This document shows, in pieces, positions 1 through 10,401 of a DNA stretch of 64,000 nt. Below the pieces are notes generated by a model. The model did not search any database. It saw only the letters and a list, made by a program, of their open reading frames with translations, and was not told the DNA's origin. Position 1 is the first letter of the stretch. Each line of letters starts with the position of its first letter. Source of the stretch: Rhodocollybia butyracea (lineage: Eukaryota; Basidiomycota; Agaricomycetes; Agaricales; Omphalotaceae); NCBI GenBank assembly GCA_015501585.1, contig JADNRY010000042.1:186001-250000 (forward strand), written 5' to 3'. The position numbers and the translations under genes were made by a program.

Positions 1-2626
1 GAATGAAAACCTATCAACTGTGAATCAATCCGAACTCGAAACACTTCGTATCTTCTCAAGTACATAACTTAAATTTTGGACCTTTGACCTCGCTCTCAGT
101 GTCAATTTTTAGAAGTATACCTATCCTTGGATGCTCATCACGAGACCAGTTACGTTGACATACAACATTCGGAGTTTCGATCATTGGTACCTGTACCATT
201 GAAGATGTCCGATAAGGTGCTCGTTTCCTGAGTCTGTGGAGAGAACAAGTTTTGCAAGTTTTTTCAAGTTGAAACAAGAGGAAAAAAGAAAGAGAAGAGG
301 ATGAGCTTATCACATTCTCACTGAGGTACTATGAGTCGGAATTTTTGTGCTTGAAATCGATGAGTTGATGGATGCTACGCGCCATTTGCCTTGCGCTGTT
401 TTAAGAATTCAAGATGAATTCAAGGTCCTGATCCTGACTCTATGATGGGAACTTTCTCCGGATGGAGTCAGGACTTGGCCAATAAAATTCAAGATGACAA
501 AGCTTTCACTGTGGTCCGTGCCTGCTTCTAGTGCTGGCACACATCAACGCTCTCCCTTTTATCTACTACAATTCTAATCCACAGTATGTTCAATATAGAA
601 TTCATGAGCTTGAATTCATCTAGATTAGCTATCTTGCTTATTTTCTTGTGCTACAAGAACTTGAGCCAAAAATCAAGTTTTTTAAGAATACCATCTTTTT
701 TCACCCAAACATACCGTAAGTATGGGTGCGCTAGCGGTGCACTTGCAGAACTCACACGATCCATGTCTGTCACATGTATGACTGTCAGCAAGGATAAAGT
801 ACATTGGTACACTGTGACAACATGTACCTTTTTTACCCAATAAATGCGCCGCAGGTGCTCAAGATCAAGGGTAAGGGACAAACAGCGCACAGCGCAAAAC
901 TGGTAAGCGGAGTGCACAAGGGAGCACAAGGGAACAGCAGCCTTGGTGGAAACACTTCAGAAAACCGAACGAAATTCATATAAGTAATTGATGTGGAGTA
1001 AGTAGTTGCAATAATGGGATAATTATAAGATAAGCTTCAAACATACCGCTCCTTGGCCATGGCCACTGAGCTGTTGCAGCTCATGATCATGTGCTGGAGG
1101 TTTTCTTGAAGCTGCTCAGCTGCTGTTGCCAGCACCCACGAAATGATGTGTTGTGCATGTGACTCTGTCCTGACTCCGGATTTGGTTAGTGGAAGTGTCA
1201 GGTCCCCACATGAGGACTACAAAACGACGATAAAGACACGAAAGACATCACATGATCGCCATCGGGTATATTATGCGCTCAAATCTTGGTTAGAGGTAGG
1301 AGTTGATCCGCGGAAAATCACCCTGCCAAGAGATTTGCAAAAAAAAAAAAAAACTGTACTTTTGGATCACATATGATCAGCAACGAGAGTAAACTTTGAA
1401 CATTGAACGTCAAACGTGTACCTGCGTGTTACCTTGATGTAGAGCGCAAATAATGCCTGCCATCGACATCGACTGGCAATGTCTAACAAGGTTCGATTCA
1501 ATGACAATACTTAGTTTTTCCACGGCCCCTGTAATGCCGAGGTGTGCGCTATCCACAAAAGGACGCTGTTAGAACTTGGAAGGCTCTTCCCACATCTCCC
1601 ACCCAAGTCCGGTTAGAGCTGTTCTAATGTCTCTACCTGAGCTGAAGTATGATATGACCATCAACGTACCAGTTTACTATTATGAATGAACACTGGCGGC
1701 GCCCCGTAAAATCTGTGTTGTAACCTTGCTCCTGATTGTGTCCTAGAAGGTCCTGCGTCATTCACATCTATGTGGCATAACCGTACACTACGGAACCTAG
1801 ACCCTCCTAGACCATGAGATAAGGCGAATATGAATGTTATTTGGCCACCCCGTGCCACCGGTGAAACTTTTATGGAACCCGCCAGCTCTTGAGAGAGCTA
1901 TCTACTAAAACATTCCCGAGAGGTCGCATGACCGCGAGGCCGATACTCCGCAGTAACGCGTAAGCCTTTATGTGGTATAGAGGACCATGCAGCAGTAGAG
2001 TCAGTGTTGACAGCAGTGAATCGTGATATCGGAAAGGAAAGAAGGAAGTGAACGGCATGGATCCAGAGCTTACTGGTAGAAGGGGGAAGAACTCAAACTC
2101 CAGCGGAAGGCGGAAGGCGGACTCGGGCGGAAGAACTGAAACCTTGCTTCTGACGTTTAGCTGACTGTGCTGCATCATCTTCATCAGTTCCTGTCTGAGA
2201 TTGAGCGGGGCAGAACAACGTCTCGATTATGGCTTCTGGAACTATGTAATATGTATCCCATCAATATCCCTTGCCAGGTACGACTGCTCAGAAAGAGCAA
2301 TCTGAAACAGGCTATGGAATTTAGGGGGAAAAGTGCTGTTCAATGGAAAAACCAGCTCGGAGTAGGTACAGTATAGAATCGTCCTCACACTCTTTGGGTC
2401 GCGAAGAAGATATCTAGGCACAGAGCATGTGTGGCGTCCCGCCACATGTAATCGAAGGTTCACTGTGTAGCGCTAGCGTAAGATTGCTAAGATGCCAACC
2501 CAGAGTGGCAGCTGTCCGTCACGGTTCTTCATCAGTATCGCGTTTCCTGATCACAAATACCTAGATATAAGCTCAAATCCACGAGGAGTCCCAGGAGATT
2601 GTTGCTCTTGCACTCTCAACTTCCAA
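1..2626. other. Stretch with no recognisable gene
   Basis: I found no recognisable gene, RNA or transposon here. Several short open frames exist on both strands (for example 1143-1376 and 1870-2184), but none shows a family motif, a signal peptide or exon joins that extend it. The final few hundred bases presumably hold the promoter of the membrane-protein gene that starts at 2627. Confidence 0.4.
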
Positions 2627-4123
2627 ATGGGTGTTACATTCGCAGCATCTTCCATATTCAATGTAGGAATCGCAGTAGTGGCGCCAGTCGTCTCTTTGGC
2701 AGTGAGTGCTCAGTGTTCAAGAATAGCAACAATTACAGTTGACTGACAATATGCACTAGCTTGCACTCACTATACTCGGTAAGTCATGTTACAAACATCT
2801 TCCATTGGTTGGGTCCCAGAACTGATGCTACAAATTTCAAGGCATCTACTTTGTGATTTTTGGCCTGTCCACATATAATCTTTGGTATTCGCAGGATGTG
2901 TATCGCAGACGGCTCCATCTTACTTGGACGACTGCTTTGTTTTTGATCTCATGTCTTGGTGGTCTTGCTAGTGCGACCAGTGGAATGTTGGACTTGGTGG
3001 TGGAGTATGACACAATGCGGACACAGAACCCTGGGCCATTTGTTCAGTATGTCACACAAAACGGCCCACAGACGGCATTAGTGTGAGTAATAGCTGATTT
3101 TCGCTGGAAGTACAAGCTAAAACAATTTCTTTTTCTTGTTCAGAGGCATTGCGTATACCTGTTTGGTTGTTGCCAAGTGAGCATTGAATTTCCAAAGCAC
3201 AAGACCATAAGCTGACCCAATGCTGGAATAATTTAGCTCTCTGGCTGACTCTATCTTGGTAGGCTTTTAATTTCTATTTTATTGGTCGAGACATGACCGG
3301 TGTAATTAGATTAATCGGATTTACCTTGTATGGGGCTCAAGGACATGGACTCTGGCTCCACCAATCCTGTTGTCTTTGGCAATTAACAGTAAGTTCTGCT
3401 CAAGTGGGTATAGAAATTGATCAACCATGATATAATGCTTTGCTTCAAAATCTTAGGTGTTGGTCTTGCTGGAACTATCATGAGAACCAAGGGCTTCTCA
3501 AATACCGCCCTTGAATCCAATTTCAATCTGGAGTTGAAGGGCATAAACTTCGGCCTTGGATTCTTCTATGCAAACGCGGTCACCAATTTTATCTACACAG
3601 TGTTGATTGGTGAGAAACATGACCCAATTCCCCAAGTTGACAATTCCATTGACACCGTCCGGTGTAGCATGCCGCCTCTGGTGGCTCACACGAGGAGACA
3701 GTACTTTCTCTTCTGGTGAGAGGATTCAAAGACACAAACTTACTGCCGCTATCTTGTGAGAAAAATTGATCATTGTCGCTACTCACAGCTCTCATTGACC
3801 ATGATTTCCTTAGGCTTGAATGTGGAGTGCTTTATCCGATTGCACTAGTTGCTCATGCAGCCATTGAAGGGAATCTTAACGTCATCTCAACACCCGTGAA
3901 CTTGACCCCATGTGTCATTCTTCTTGCTGTAAGCTAGCTCTATATCTTGCGCATATCTATCATGCAGCCTAACTCTGCGGTACAGGGTTTGATCCCAACC
4001 GTAATTATTCTACGAACATGTCAAGGCATCAGCATTACCGATGCAGTGGCTGGTGTCAGAAACCCTGGATCCATGCATTCCCAGTCCGGGTCTGAAGAAT
4101 CTGGTCACATCGATGAGAAGTAA
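2627..4123 (+). CDS. Several-pass membrane protein of a basidiomycete family
   Basis: The gene has about nine exons with short GT-AG introns, and all joins I tried keep one frame. The start MGVTFAASSIFN opens directly into a hydrophobic helix. Successive exons give more hydrophobic segments: VAPVVSLALALTILGIYFVI, the block around LTWTTALFLISCLGG, GIAYTCLVVA, and later LAPPILLSLAINS. The motif LADSIL followed by RIYLVWGSRTW is typical of a large agaricomycete family of multi-pass membrane proteins with a conserved loop before a Tyr-x-Val-Trp pair. A late exon (ECGVLYPIALVAHAAIEG) gives another helix, and the protein ends in a short charged tail, GHIDEK. About 6-7 helices are likely. The family is abundant in mushrooms and has no firmly established function; receptor-like roles are only suspected. 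Integrity is good and I see no frameshift. Confidence 0.82.
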
Positions 4124-5703
4124 ATGGCCAAAAAAGGCCACGGCGTCGTATTGCTGTCTCATTTTTCTACCTCTTTGTAAAACTTGTGTGAGATAGATCC
4201 ATATTTGAAGTACTCGTTATTCTTATACACTCAATGAAATAATTATTTCGTCTGCTATGGTCCATCTCCTTCATTGTTTGCATTTGATCATTGAGTACTG
4301 AATTTTCCTGTGAGTCAATTTCTTGGTCAATTTTGACAAATTATTGGCAAATTCACCCTTGGTTGTCAAATTATTATGAATATGACGCAGGTTAAAGTGG
4401 AAAAGTTAACTGTTACCCCAAAAATGAACACGACTCTTCACATGACCTGAATACTAGTCACTACCACTATATTGCATAATTATAATTACCCCCATATGCT
4501 CTCACGGTCTGGAAAACTTTGTCAGTTTTGGAAATGGATGGTGGCTATGCTAAGTTGGACCCAACTGATATGCATTACCAGTGGGGAAAATGCCGTGAAA
4601 ATACGGGGCTGTACGGACAGAATTTAAGGGTAGTATTCAAACTTCAAACAAAATGACTTGTAATACTTAAACCCTTTCTACACTGGAAAGGGACATTCTC
4701 GTGTTTGACATTGCAAAAATTTGTAAGCTGATTTGAACTGGTGCACAGATCGGCTCCCAGCTGAACATGGATTTTATTCTTATTCATTGACGATTGTGTA
4801 TTGTACACTGAAAGTGGTAGAAGTGCAATGGTTATTTAAGTTGTCCTAGCCATCTTGAGTCTGTATCTTGAGCTGGAGCCGGATCCTGAGCGGAGCCCTA
4901 GCTGTCATGTAGGGCCTGGCTCAGGATTTTGGTAGGCCCTGCCCCTGCCCTTTACGAGCCGGGCCCCCGTTAGCACGTCACTGTAACATGTTACTACTAT
5001 GGGAGGATATGGTCATAATTTGGTCATAATTATATTTACAGTCAGTACACACACACTATAAGTCTATTAGTATGTGTGGTAAGCGAGTCAGTGTTTCTAA
5101 ATGGGTAAGAGGCAGTATGCTCCAACAAGGGTAAGTCCTCTTATTCATTGCCAAGTGGCACTTAATACTTATATTGATAGTTACGGTAAGTTATCGAGTT
5201 TGCATATTATCCTAGCCCAATCCTAAACTCCGGATGATCGGTCACCACGTGAGAGCTGCCCACAAGCTGTATTGGCCCATACGTATATTGGATCACTGTG
5301 CTAAGGCACTGCGGTCTTTCATTTTGACACGACGTTTTGCTACGTACCAGCGTGTTTAAAATTTCGCTCTTGATAAACGCCGCTGGACATATCACCCGCC
5401 CAAGAATTTTGGTGCATTTCACAGATTCATGTCTCACAGAGAGAAAAAGAAAACCGGTGACCGATAGAAATGGCCTCACAATCCTTCTTGACATGTTGAG
5501 TATTGATCTATCGAGCTGAATGAAATGGTGGTGTGTTTCCCGGAATCATCAATACACAGGTAGGGGTGAGAAAGATGCTGTGTCATTACTTTTTGTATAA
5601 CATTCGTACGTCAAGTAGGACTTGATCCATGTTCTGTTGACCCGTGATTAAAAGACGCACTTAAAAGATACCACGATGAGCATTATGCAGGCCTCCTCCG
5701 ATT
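4124..5703. other. Intergenic region with no recognisable gene
   Basis: I see no supported coding region. A GC-rich patch near 4860-4975 is rich in GGGCC-type words and looks like fragmentary repeat DNA. The last 60 bases are probably the promoter or 5' UTR of the small secreted gene at 5704. They share the segment GACGCACTTAAAAGA with the region upstream of the paralogue at 8146. Confidence 0.4.
5651..5675 (+). promoter_or_regulatory. Upstream segment shared by the two peptide genes
   Basis: The string GACGCACTTAAAAGA lies about 40 bases before the start codon here. It recurs at 8099-8113, about 35 bases before the paralogous start codon. Shared non-coding sequence at the same offset suggests a duplicated core promoter or 5' leader; the TTAAAAG part could act as a TATA-like element. 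That role is inferred from position only. Confidence 0.4.
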
Positions 5704-6152
5704 ATGCATCTTTCATCGATCATCAAGATTGTTTCGTTGTCCCTTCTCACAGCTACCACGGTAATAGCCCGTCCCCTTCACAAGAAGAAGGATGATGGGA
5801 TATCTGATAATGAAGATTTCGGCGAAAGGTATGACATGTAGCTTTGTTATACCTATTTTACTCATGCATCCCTCCTTTTGGTTAGAGATAAAGTGGCGGA
5901 AGATCCAAATGGGTATTTTAGTGCAACTCCCAGTTGAGAGACAAAAACTAACCTACTGAGATTAAATAGAGCGTTTCCGGCCACCGATTTTTCTGGTCCT
6001 GAATTTTTCCCAAAGACGGAGCCTGAAAATGTATGACTGCAGCTGTTTTCGGCTGTCAAAAGCTAATGGACACATACCTGTAGGAGCGTTACTTGTTCTT
6101 TTTCAGACGAAAACGTCAATTCAGTTGTAATGGTTCGAAGTGTACATTTTGA
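5704..6152 (+). CDS. Small secreted peptide precursor, copy 1 (Kex2-type)
   Basis: Four exons (5704-5828, 5886-5912, 5970-6030, 6084-6152) join to 94 codons including the stop. Residues 1-22 form a signal peptide (MHLSSIIKIVSLSLLTATTV, cleaved near the Ala before RP). An acidic, charged pro-region follows, then the conserved FSGPEFFP block. The C-terminus is FFRRKRQFSCNGSKCTF. A Kex2-like processing site (RRKR) would release QFSCNGSKCTF, with two cysteines four residues apart and an N-terminal Gln able to cyclise. The paralogue at 8146 has the same exon plan, the same FSGPEFF block and the same terminal layout. An alternative ATG at 5676 is in another frame and gives no signal peptide. Seen: the frames, cysteines and dibasic site. 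Inferred: secretion and processing. The mature function is unknown; a signalling or effector peptide is plausible. Confidence 0.75.
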
Positions 6153-8145
6153 ATATGTAGCTGCCCAAATCAACAAGCAATAGATGTTGTAAATTTTGAG
6201 GCAAACAGAACCTAGTCCGGAGACAACGCAGCGGGAGGTCCAGATCCTTGAGAGGTTTAGAGGTTGAGGTATGATGCCTGGCCAGTGTGGAAAACATGTT
6301 GAAATCCGCTGAGCGGATTTTTTTCGTAGTTCTTCTCGCGTGACTGGGGCCCTTAATAGAAGCATAGGATTATTCCCGACACCTCGAACAAGAGCAGTGC
6401 GGTTCCATAGCAAACCAGTTCCGAGGTCGTGTAACACGTGTTTAAGGGCTGCTTTACAGCTTTACAAGGGGCGGCTTCACATTCCAGGTCCTTTAGTGTT
6501 CAATCAATCCATTAATGACATATCAGGACGCTCATTTAAACATGATGAATTGGGGGAAGTAATGTAATGTCCTACAGGGCGTCATACTGGCAGGTGTGAA
6601 TCAGTCAAATATCCAATTGCCTTTGTCAGTCTTTCAGTGTCGAAGTGTTCACCAACTTGGTCCCAGATATTCTTCCTTTGTCCCAGAGATAGTAGTATCT
6701 ATACAACATTCTTTCTTTTTCTGACTTCAACACCATCCGTTTCCTCGACGATACCGTGTGGCGAGCGTGCTGAAAGAAGTTTTGTACACCAAAAAGGTGA
6801 GGAATCTTCTCAGAAAAAAGCGATATGAGTCAACCCCCAGGAAATCAGAACTACCCTAAACAAGACACGTTCTCCGAATAGACAGCGTCATTTCTAGAGC
6901 CTTGCAGATCTCTACGGGCATTATCGGAGGTAATATCCCGCGGATCTGCCAAAGTATCTCGATACCTCCAATTCATGACTGGATAGGACTACCGACAGCT
7001 GTGGACCAAAGAATAACACAGAAAGAACAATAGGAGGTATTAGGACGAAGGCCTAATGATTCCAGTACATATTTCTCAGTAGCAAGGCAGTATTCACGGC
7101 GGGATTCCTACGTCTGGAATAAAGTTCGTGCGATCTAGGAAAGGAAAAGGAGGGACGAAGAACGCGATATCCTTACAACTCATCGGAGGCACTGCCTTTA
7201 CAACAAATTGGAAAACTCGCGATCAGACATCCCAAGACAAGGACAAAATAGGGCATGAGAAGTCCTGTACTCAGCCTTGCGGATCTCGTTTTTCCAATTC
7301 CATAGTCGTGATGCCCCTGAGGTAATAATTTTATCGTTACGTTCCAAGTTTGATCTGGAAGTCCGGTGTAGAGTAACGTCAAAACAGTATCTGGAGAGAA
7401 ATGTACTAAAGATGTTCATCGTTGGCCAGCAGGCTCAAGCAATGCGTATCTATTGCACCCTGTTATCGAGCCTTTGTTCCTGTAGTCACAATAGTCACCC
7501 AGTTTATACGTCACAGTTTCCGTGAGCTATACAGCATGGGTATGAACTACCAGGGACAAATTTCAGAGCAATGTTCAGGTTCCCATGTTCGGTACTACTT
7601 TGATACCTTGCACATAATTGCCAATTTCAATATTACAGCTCACTTGTTCAGGTACTTAGTAGTAGGTTCTTATTTGAGTGATTTACAGCCATGATCTGAT
7701 GGCCTATTTAAAGTGGACATGCAGACCTAAATGAATTTTGGGATGTCAGATCACATTTCGCAAGGGTCTGGCAACTCATGAGCCCATAGCTCTAGCCTGT
7801 AGCTAGTAGATATGTAGCCAGATTATATACAAATATTTACCACTGTTAATTCTGGGCGTCTGTCAGACTGTCATCATGACCAACTTTGAAGTAAAGTGAG
7901 GTCAGGGTCTATCATTTTCCGGTCCTAAAGATACTCTGTAGCTAGGTAGCTATTCTCTACTCCTGACATACCTACAGTGTGTACAACACGCTGAGGCAGC
8001 TAGACAAATTAAGATCACTATCATGATGAGCTGTATCATTTTGATTGCTTACCAATAGTTGTTACATCTTGTGGATTGACATTGCTTGTGATTTCTAGAC
8101 GCACTTAAAAGACACCCTCTATAGAGCACTTGCCAACCTACCACC
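6153..8145. other. Spacer between the two peptide genes
   Basis: No gene is recognisable. Several short frames (6637-6828, 7277-7525, 7422-7694) lack motifs and overlap each other on both strands. The stretch before 8146 resembles, in scattered words, the stretch before 5704, as expected if the whole gene with its promoter was duplicated. Confidence 0.35.
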
Positions 8146-8605
8146 ATGCATCTTGCATCTATCACAAAGGTTATTTCGCTATCACTTCTCACCATTACTG
8201 CAGTGGTGGCCCGTCCCATCCAGAAATATGTGGGTGAACAATTTTCTGACAGTGAAAGGCATGTAAGAGAGTCCTTGCGATCTGCACACTAATAAACACC
8301 AGAATTAGTCCTTCAACGGACAGAGAAAAATCGGGAACAGAGTCAGATAGGTATGCTATTACACTTTCAATCCAGTTGTTTCAAGATTCTAACCTGTGGT
8401 TTCTGCAAGAGTCATATCTGCTACCAATGATTTCTCTGGCCCTGAATTTTTTCCAAGATCCGCTGTTGAAGAGGTAGGGCTGCAACTAATCTCCTTTGTC
8501 AATAGCTAATATATATGTATATCCACACAGAAGCGATTCTTAGGAGTTTTCAAACGTAAACGTCAAATTAGCTGTGACTTTTTTTCAGTCCAGTGCTCCT
8601 TTTAA
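8146..8605 (+). CDS. Small secreted peptide precursor, copy 2 (Kex2-type)
   Basis: Four exons (8146-8258, 8303-8350, 8410-8473, 8531-8605) join to 100 codons including the stop. The signal peptide MHLASITKVISLSLLTITAV is followed by a charged pro-region, the conserved FSGPEFFPRS block and the tail KRFLGVFKRKRQISCDFF with VQCSF to the end. Cleavage after KRKR would free a 13-residue peptide starting with Gln and holding two cysteines six residues apart, ending Cys-Ser-Phe. It parallels copy 1, which ends Cys-Thr-Phe. The frame is kept only if intron 1 uses a GC donor (AAAG|GCATGT) where copy 1 has AAAG|GTATGA; the GT four bases further on gives a non-multiple of three. Outside the signal peptide the paralogues are well diverged, but dibasic site, cysteines and terminal aromatic are kept, which suggests selection on the mature peptide. 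Confidence 0.72.
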
Positions 8606-9925
8606 TTGGTGACTGGTTGGTGCCTGGAACCGAGGAAGCAGAGGCACTATAGATTGGAAGACTTGAAAATTTAAATTGAATGAACTGTCATGAGCTTTGA
8701 TACCTTTGTACTCTGCGCCGTACCGTTTGCAGAGAATGTATATGTTATGGTGCTATGCAGTTCTGGTTGCACTGTACTGAGACTTGTATCGGACGACGAG
8801 GCTATTCACAACAACTTATCTTTGATTGATGTTGGTCTCGATAGTCAATCCTCTCGGTCAAGCTCGTCTCGCCAATCATTAGTGTCGAGCTTATCTCGAT
8901 CCTTAATGCTGCTGCGCAGCAATCCCCGACTACAAGGCAAATCATTGTCTTGTCACTCCTCTGTTATGCGGCCATCACCCATTAATTTAATTTAACCATC
9001 TAGTCAAACTTCGCTTTGAGAGTTAGTTGATTTTGCTTCAGGGTTGCTTCCAACCTTCAACAGGCTTCTGCCTACTTGCAACCCGCTGCCCATGGTCCAG
9101 CTGCTTTGAACTCTATGTCACCAGAAGATGTAAGCCACTCACTCAGGTTTTTGTGTAAGAAAACTTCACAAGGAAACTTCACAAGGAAACCCAACGAAAA
9201 TTGCAAGAGAGAATATGTAGGTAAGTAACAAAGGCCCTTTCCTCTGGTACTTTTGGCACTGTACCGTACACGGGCACGGCCGTATCTGATACGGATCATA
9301 CTTACAACGGACAACCCATACCTGTACCGTAAATTTAAGGTCGGAAAACATTACGGTATGGATGCAGGTTGTATAACATCCGTATACGGTATTTGACCAT
9401 GTCAAATTGCACAAACAAATTTACGCTTGAGAATAACTATCAATTGCTACACTAGATATATTCCAAACTAATCATCACCAAGAATTTTAATAATTGCAAT
9501 ACATGCCACACTGGCCCACACGAAGGCGCGCTTTCACACTATTCTAATTGCTTGAATTGTCTATGCTTTGAGACTTTCACGATGCTGCACATGCCTTTGA
9601 GCGGCTGGAGTAAATCAAAGCAGGAGAGTTCTAAAACACCCGCGACTTACCCCCGACGGCTACAACATCAGTGGTTGTTCCATCGACTCCAACTCCTGCT
9701 TCCACTCCTGCTCCCCTTATTGGTGCACTTGCCCTCAAGTTGCGCGGCTCAATGCAACTTAGACCCAGATGCAACTGATAATGACTATGGCTTACACAAC
9801 CGTCTTCGATTTCAATCTCAAAGTTGGTCAGTCTCAGTTACAGCTGGAAACACTGCCAATATCCACTCTTCATCGCCTCCCATTCCTGAAAATGTTCTCT
9901 CCCTTACTGAATCTTGCACTAAGTA
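8606..9925. other. Non-coding region with a CCGTA/TACGG-rich block
   Basis: An open frame of 101 codons at 8690-8995 is Ser-rich and shows no motif. Bases 9230-9400 are packed with CCGTA and TACGG words, a pattern seen again at 57940-58290. From 9552 a frame runs on into the LTR that starts at 9926; a Pro/Thr/Ala stretch near 9690 could be the end of an older coding sequence, but I cannot assign it. Confidence 0.35.
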
Positions 9926-10373
9926 TGTTGGAATTGATTCTTATGACGTCACGCGATTTTCCATAAATGCAGTGACATCATCGGGATTGATCACTAGGAT
10001 TGGACTTTCCGAGTGCCGGACTAGGTATTTCGGGCCATTACTCCACAAAGCGTCTCATCCTGCGGTATATTTCTTGATCCTATCCTTAAACATGCACTAT
10101 TATATGTTTGTACCTTGTTTCATAGCCTATTCGTATTTCCGCACCGCCTGCGGAGGCCGCGTATCTTTTACTTATATTCATAGATACTTTGTATCGGCTC
10201 CCCTCAGAGTGTTCTCTTCTCTCTGAGGTGAGCCTACTTACTTCCTTTATACTTACTTTTACTGACGAGGTCCATAGCTGTAGCTTACTGTGTACTTTGT
10301 TAGGTATTTATCAATATAGAGTGTTCTCTTATCTCTGAGCTGTAGCTTACCGCGTACTTCGTAAGCTCTTACA
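9926..10373 (+). repeat. 5' LTR of a Ty1/copia retrotransposon
   Basis: The segment begins TGTTGGAATTG and ends CTCTTACA, the TG...CA ends expected of an LTR. It is directly followed at 10374-10386 by GGTTATCGGGCCC, a good copia-type primer binding site, and then by the gag start codon. No second LTR copy exists in the window, because the element is truncated at its 3' side. The outer edge is therefore judged only from the end motifs. Confidence 0.6.
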
Positions 10374-10386
10374 GGTTATCGGGCCC
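10374..10386 (+). other. Primer binding site of the copia element
   Basis: GGTTATCGGGCCC directly abuts the LTR end. It resembles the GGTTATC-type primer binding sites of fungal copia elements, which pair with a half-tRNA primer. Confidence 0.5.
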
Positions 10387-10401
10387 CCGAATTGCTCAAC
10401 T

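Noticed and set aside
5676..5703. Upstream ATG of peptide gene copy 1
   Set aside because: It is in another frame, gives no signal peptide, and copy 2 has no equivalent.
5704..8605. Similarity of the mature peptides to animal allatostatin C or somatostatin-like rings
   Set aside because: The resemblance is only a small Cys ring and a terminal aromatic; too short to imply common origin.
8690..8995. 101-codon Ser-rich frame after peptide gene 2
   Set aside because: No motif, no homologue after peptide gene 1, and no splice or signal features.
9552..10226. 224-codon open frame
   Set aside because: It runs into the copia LTR, has no motif, and its composition suggests chance openness in LTR and flank sequence.
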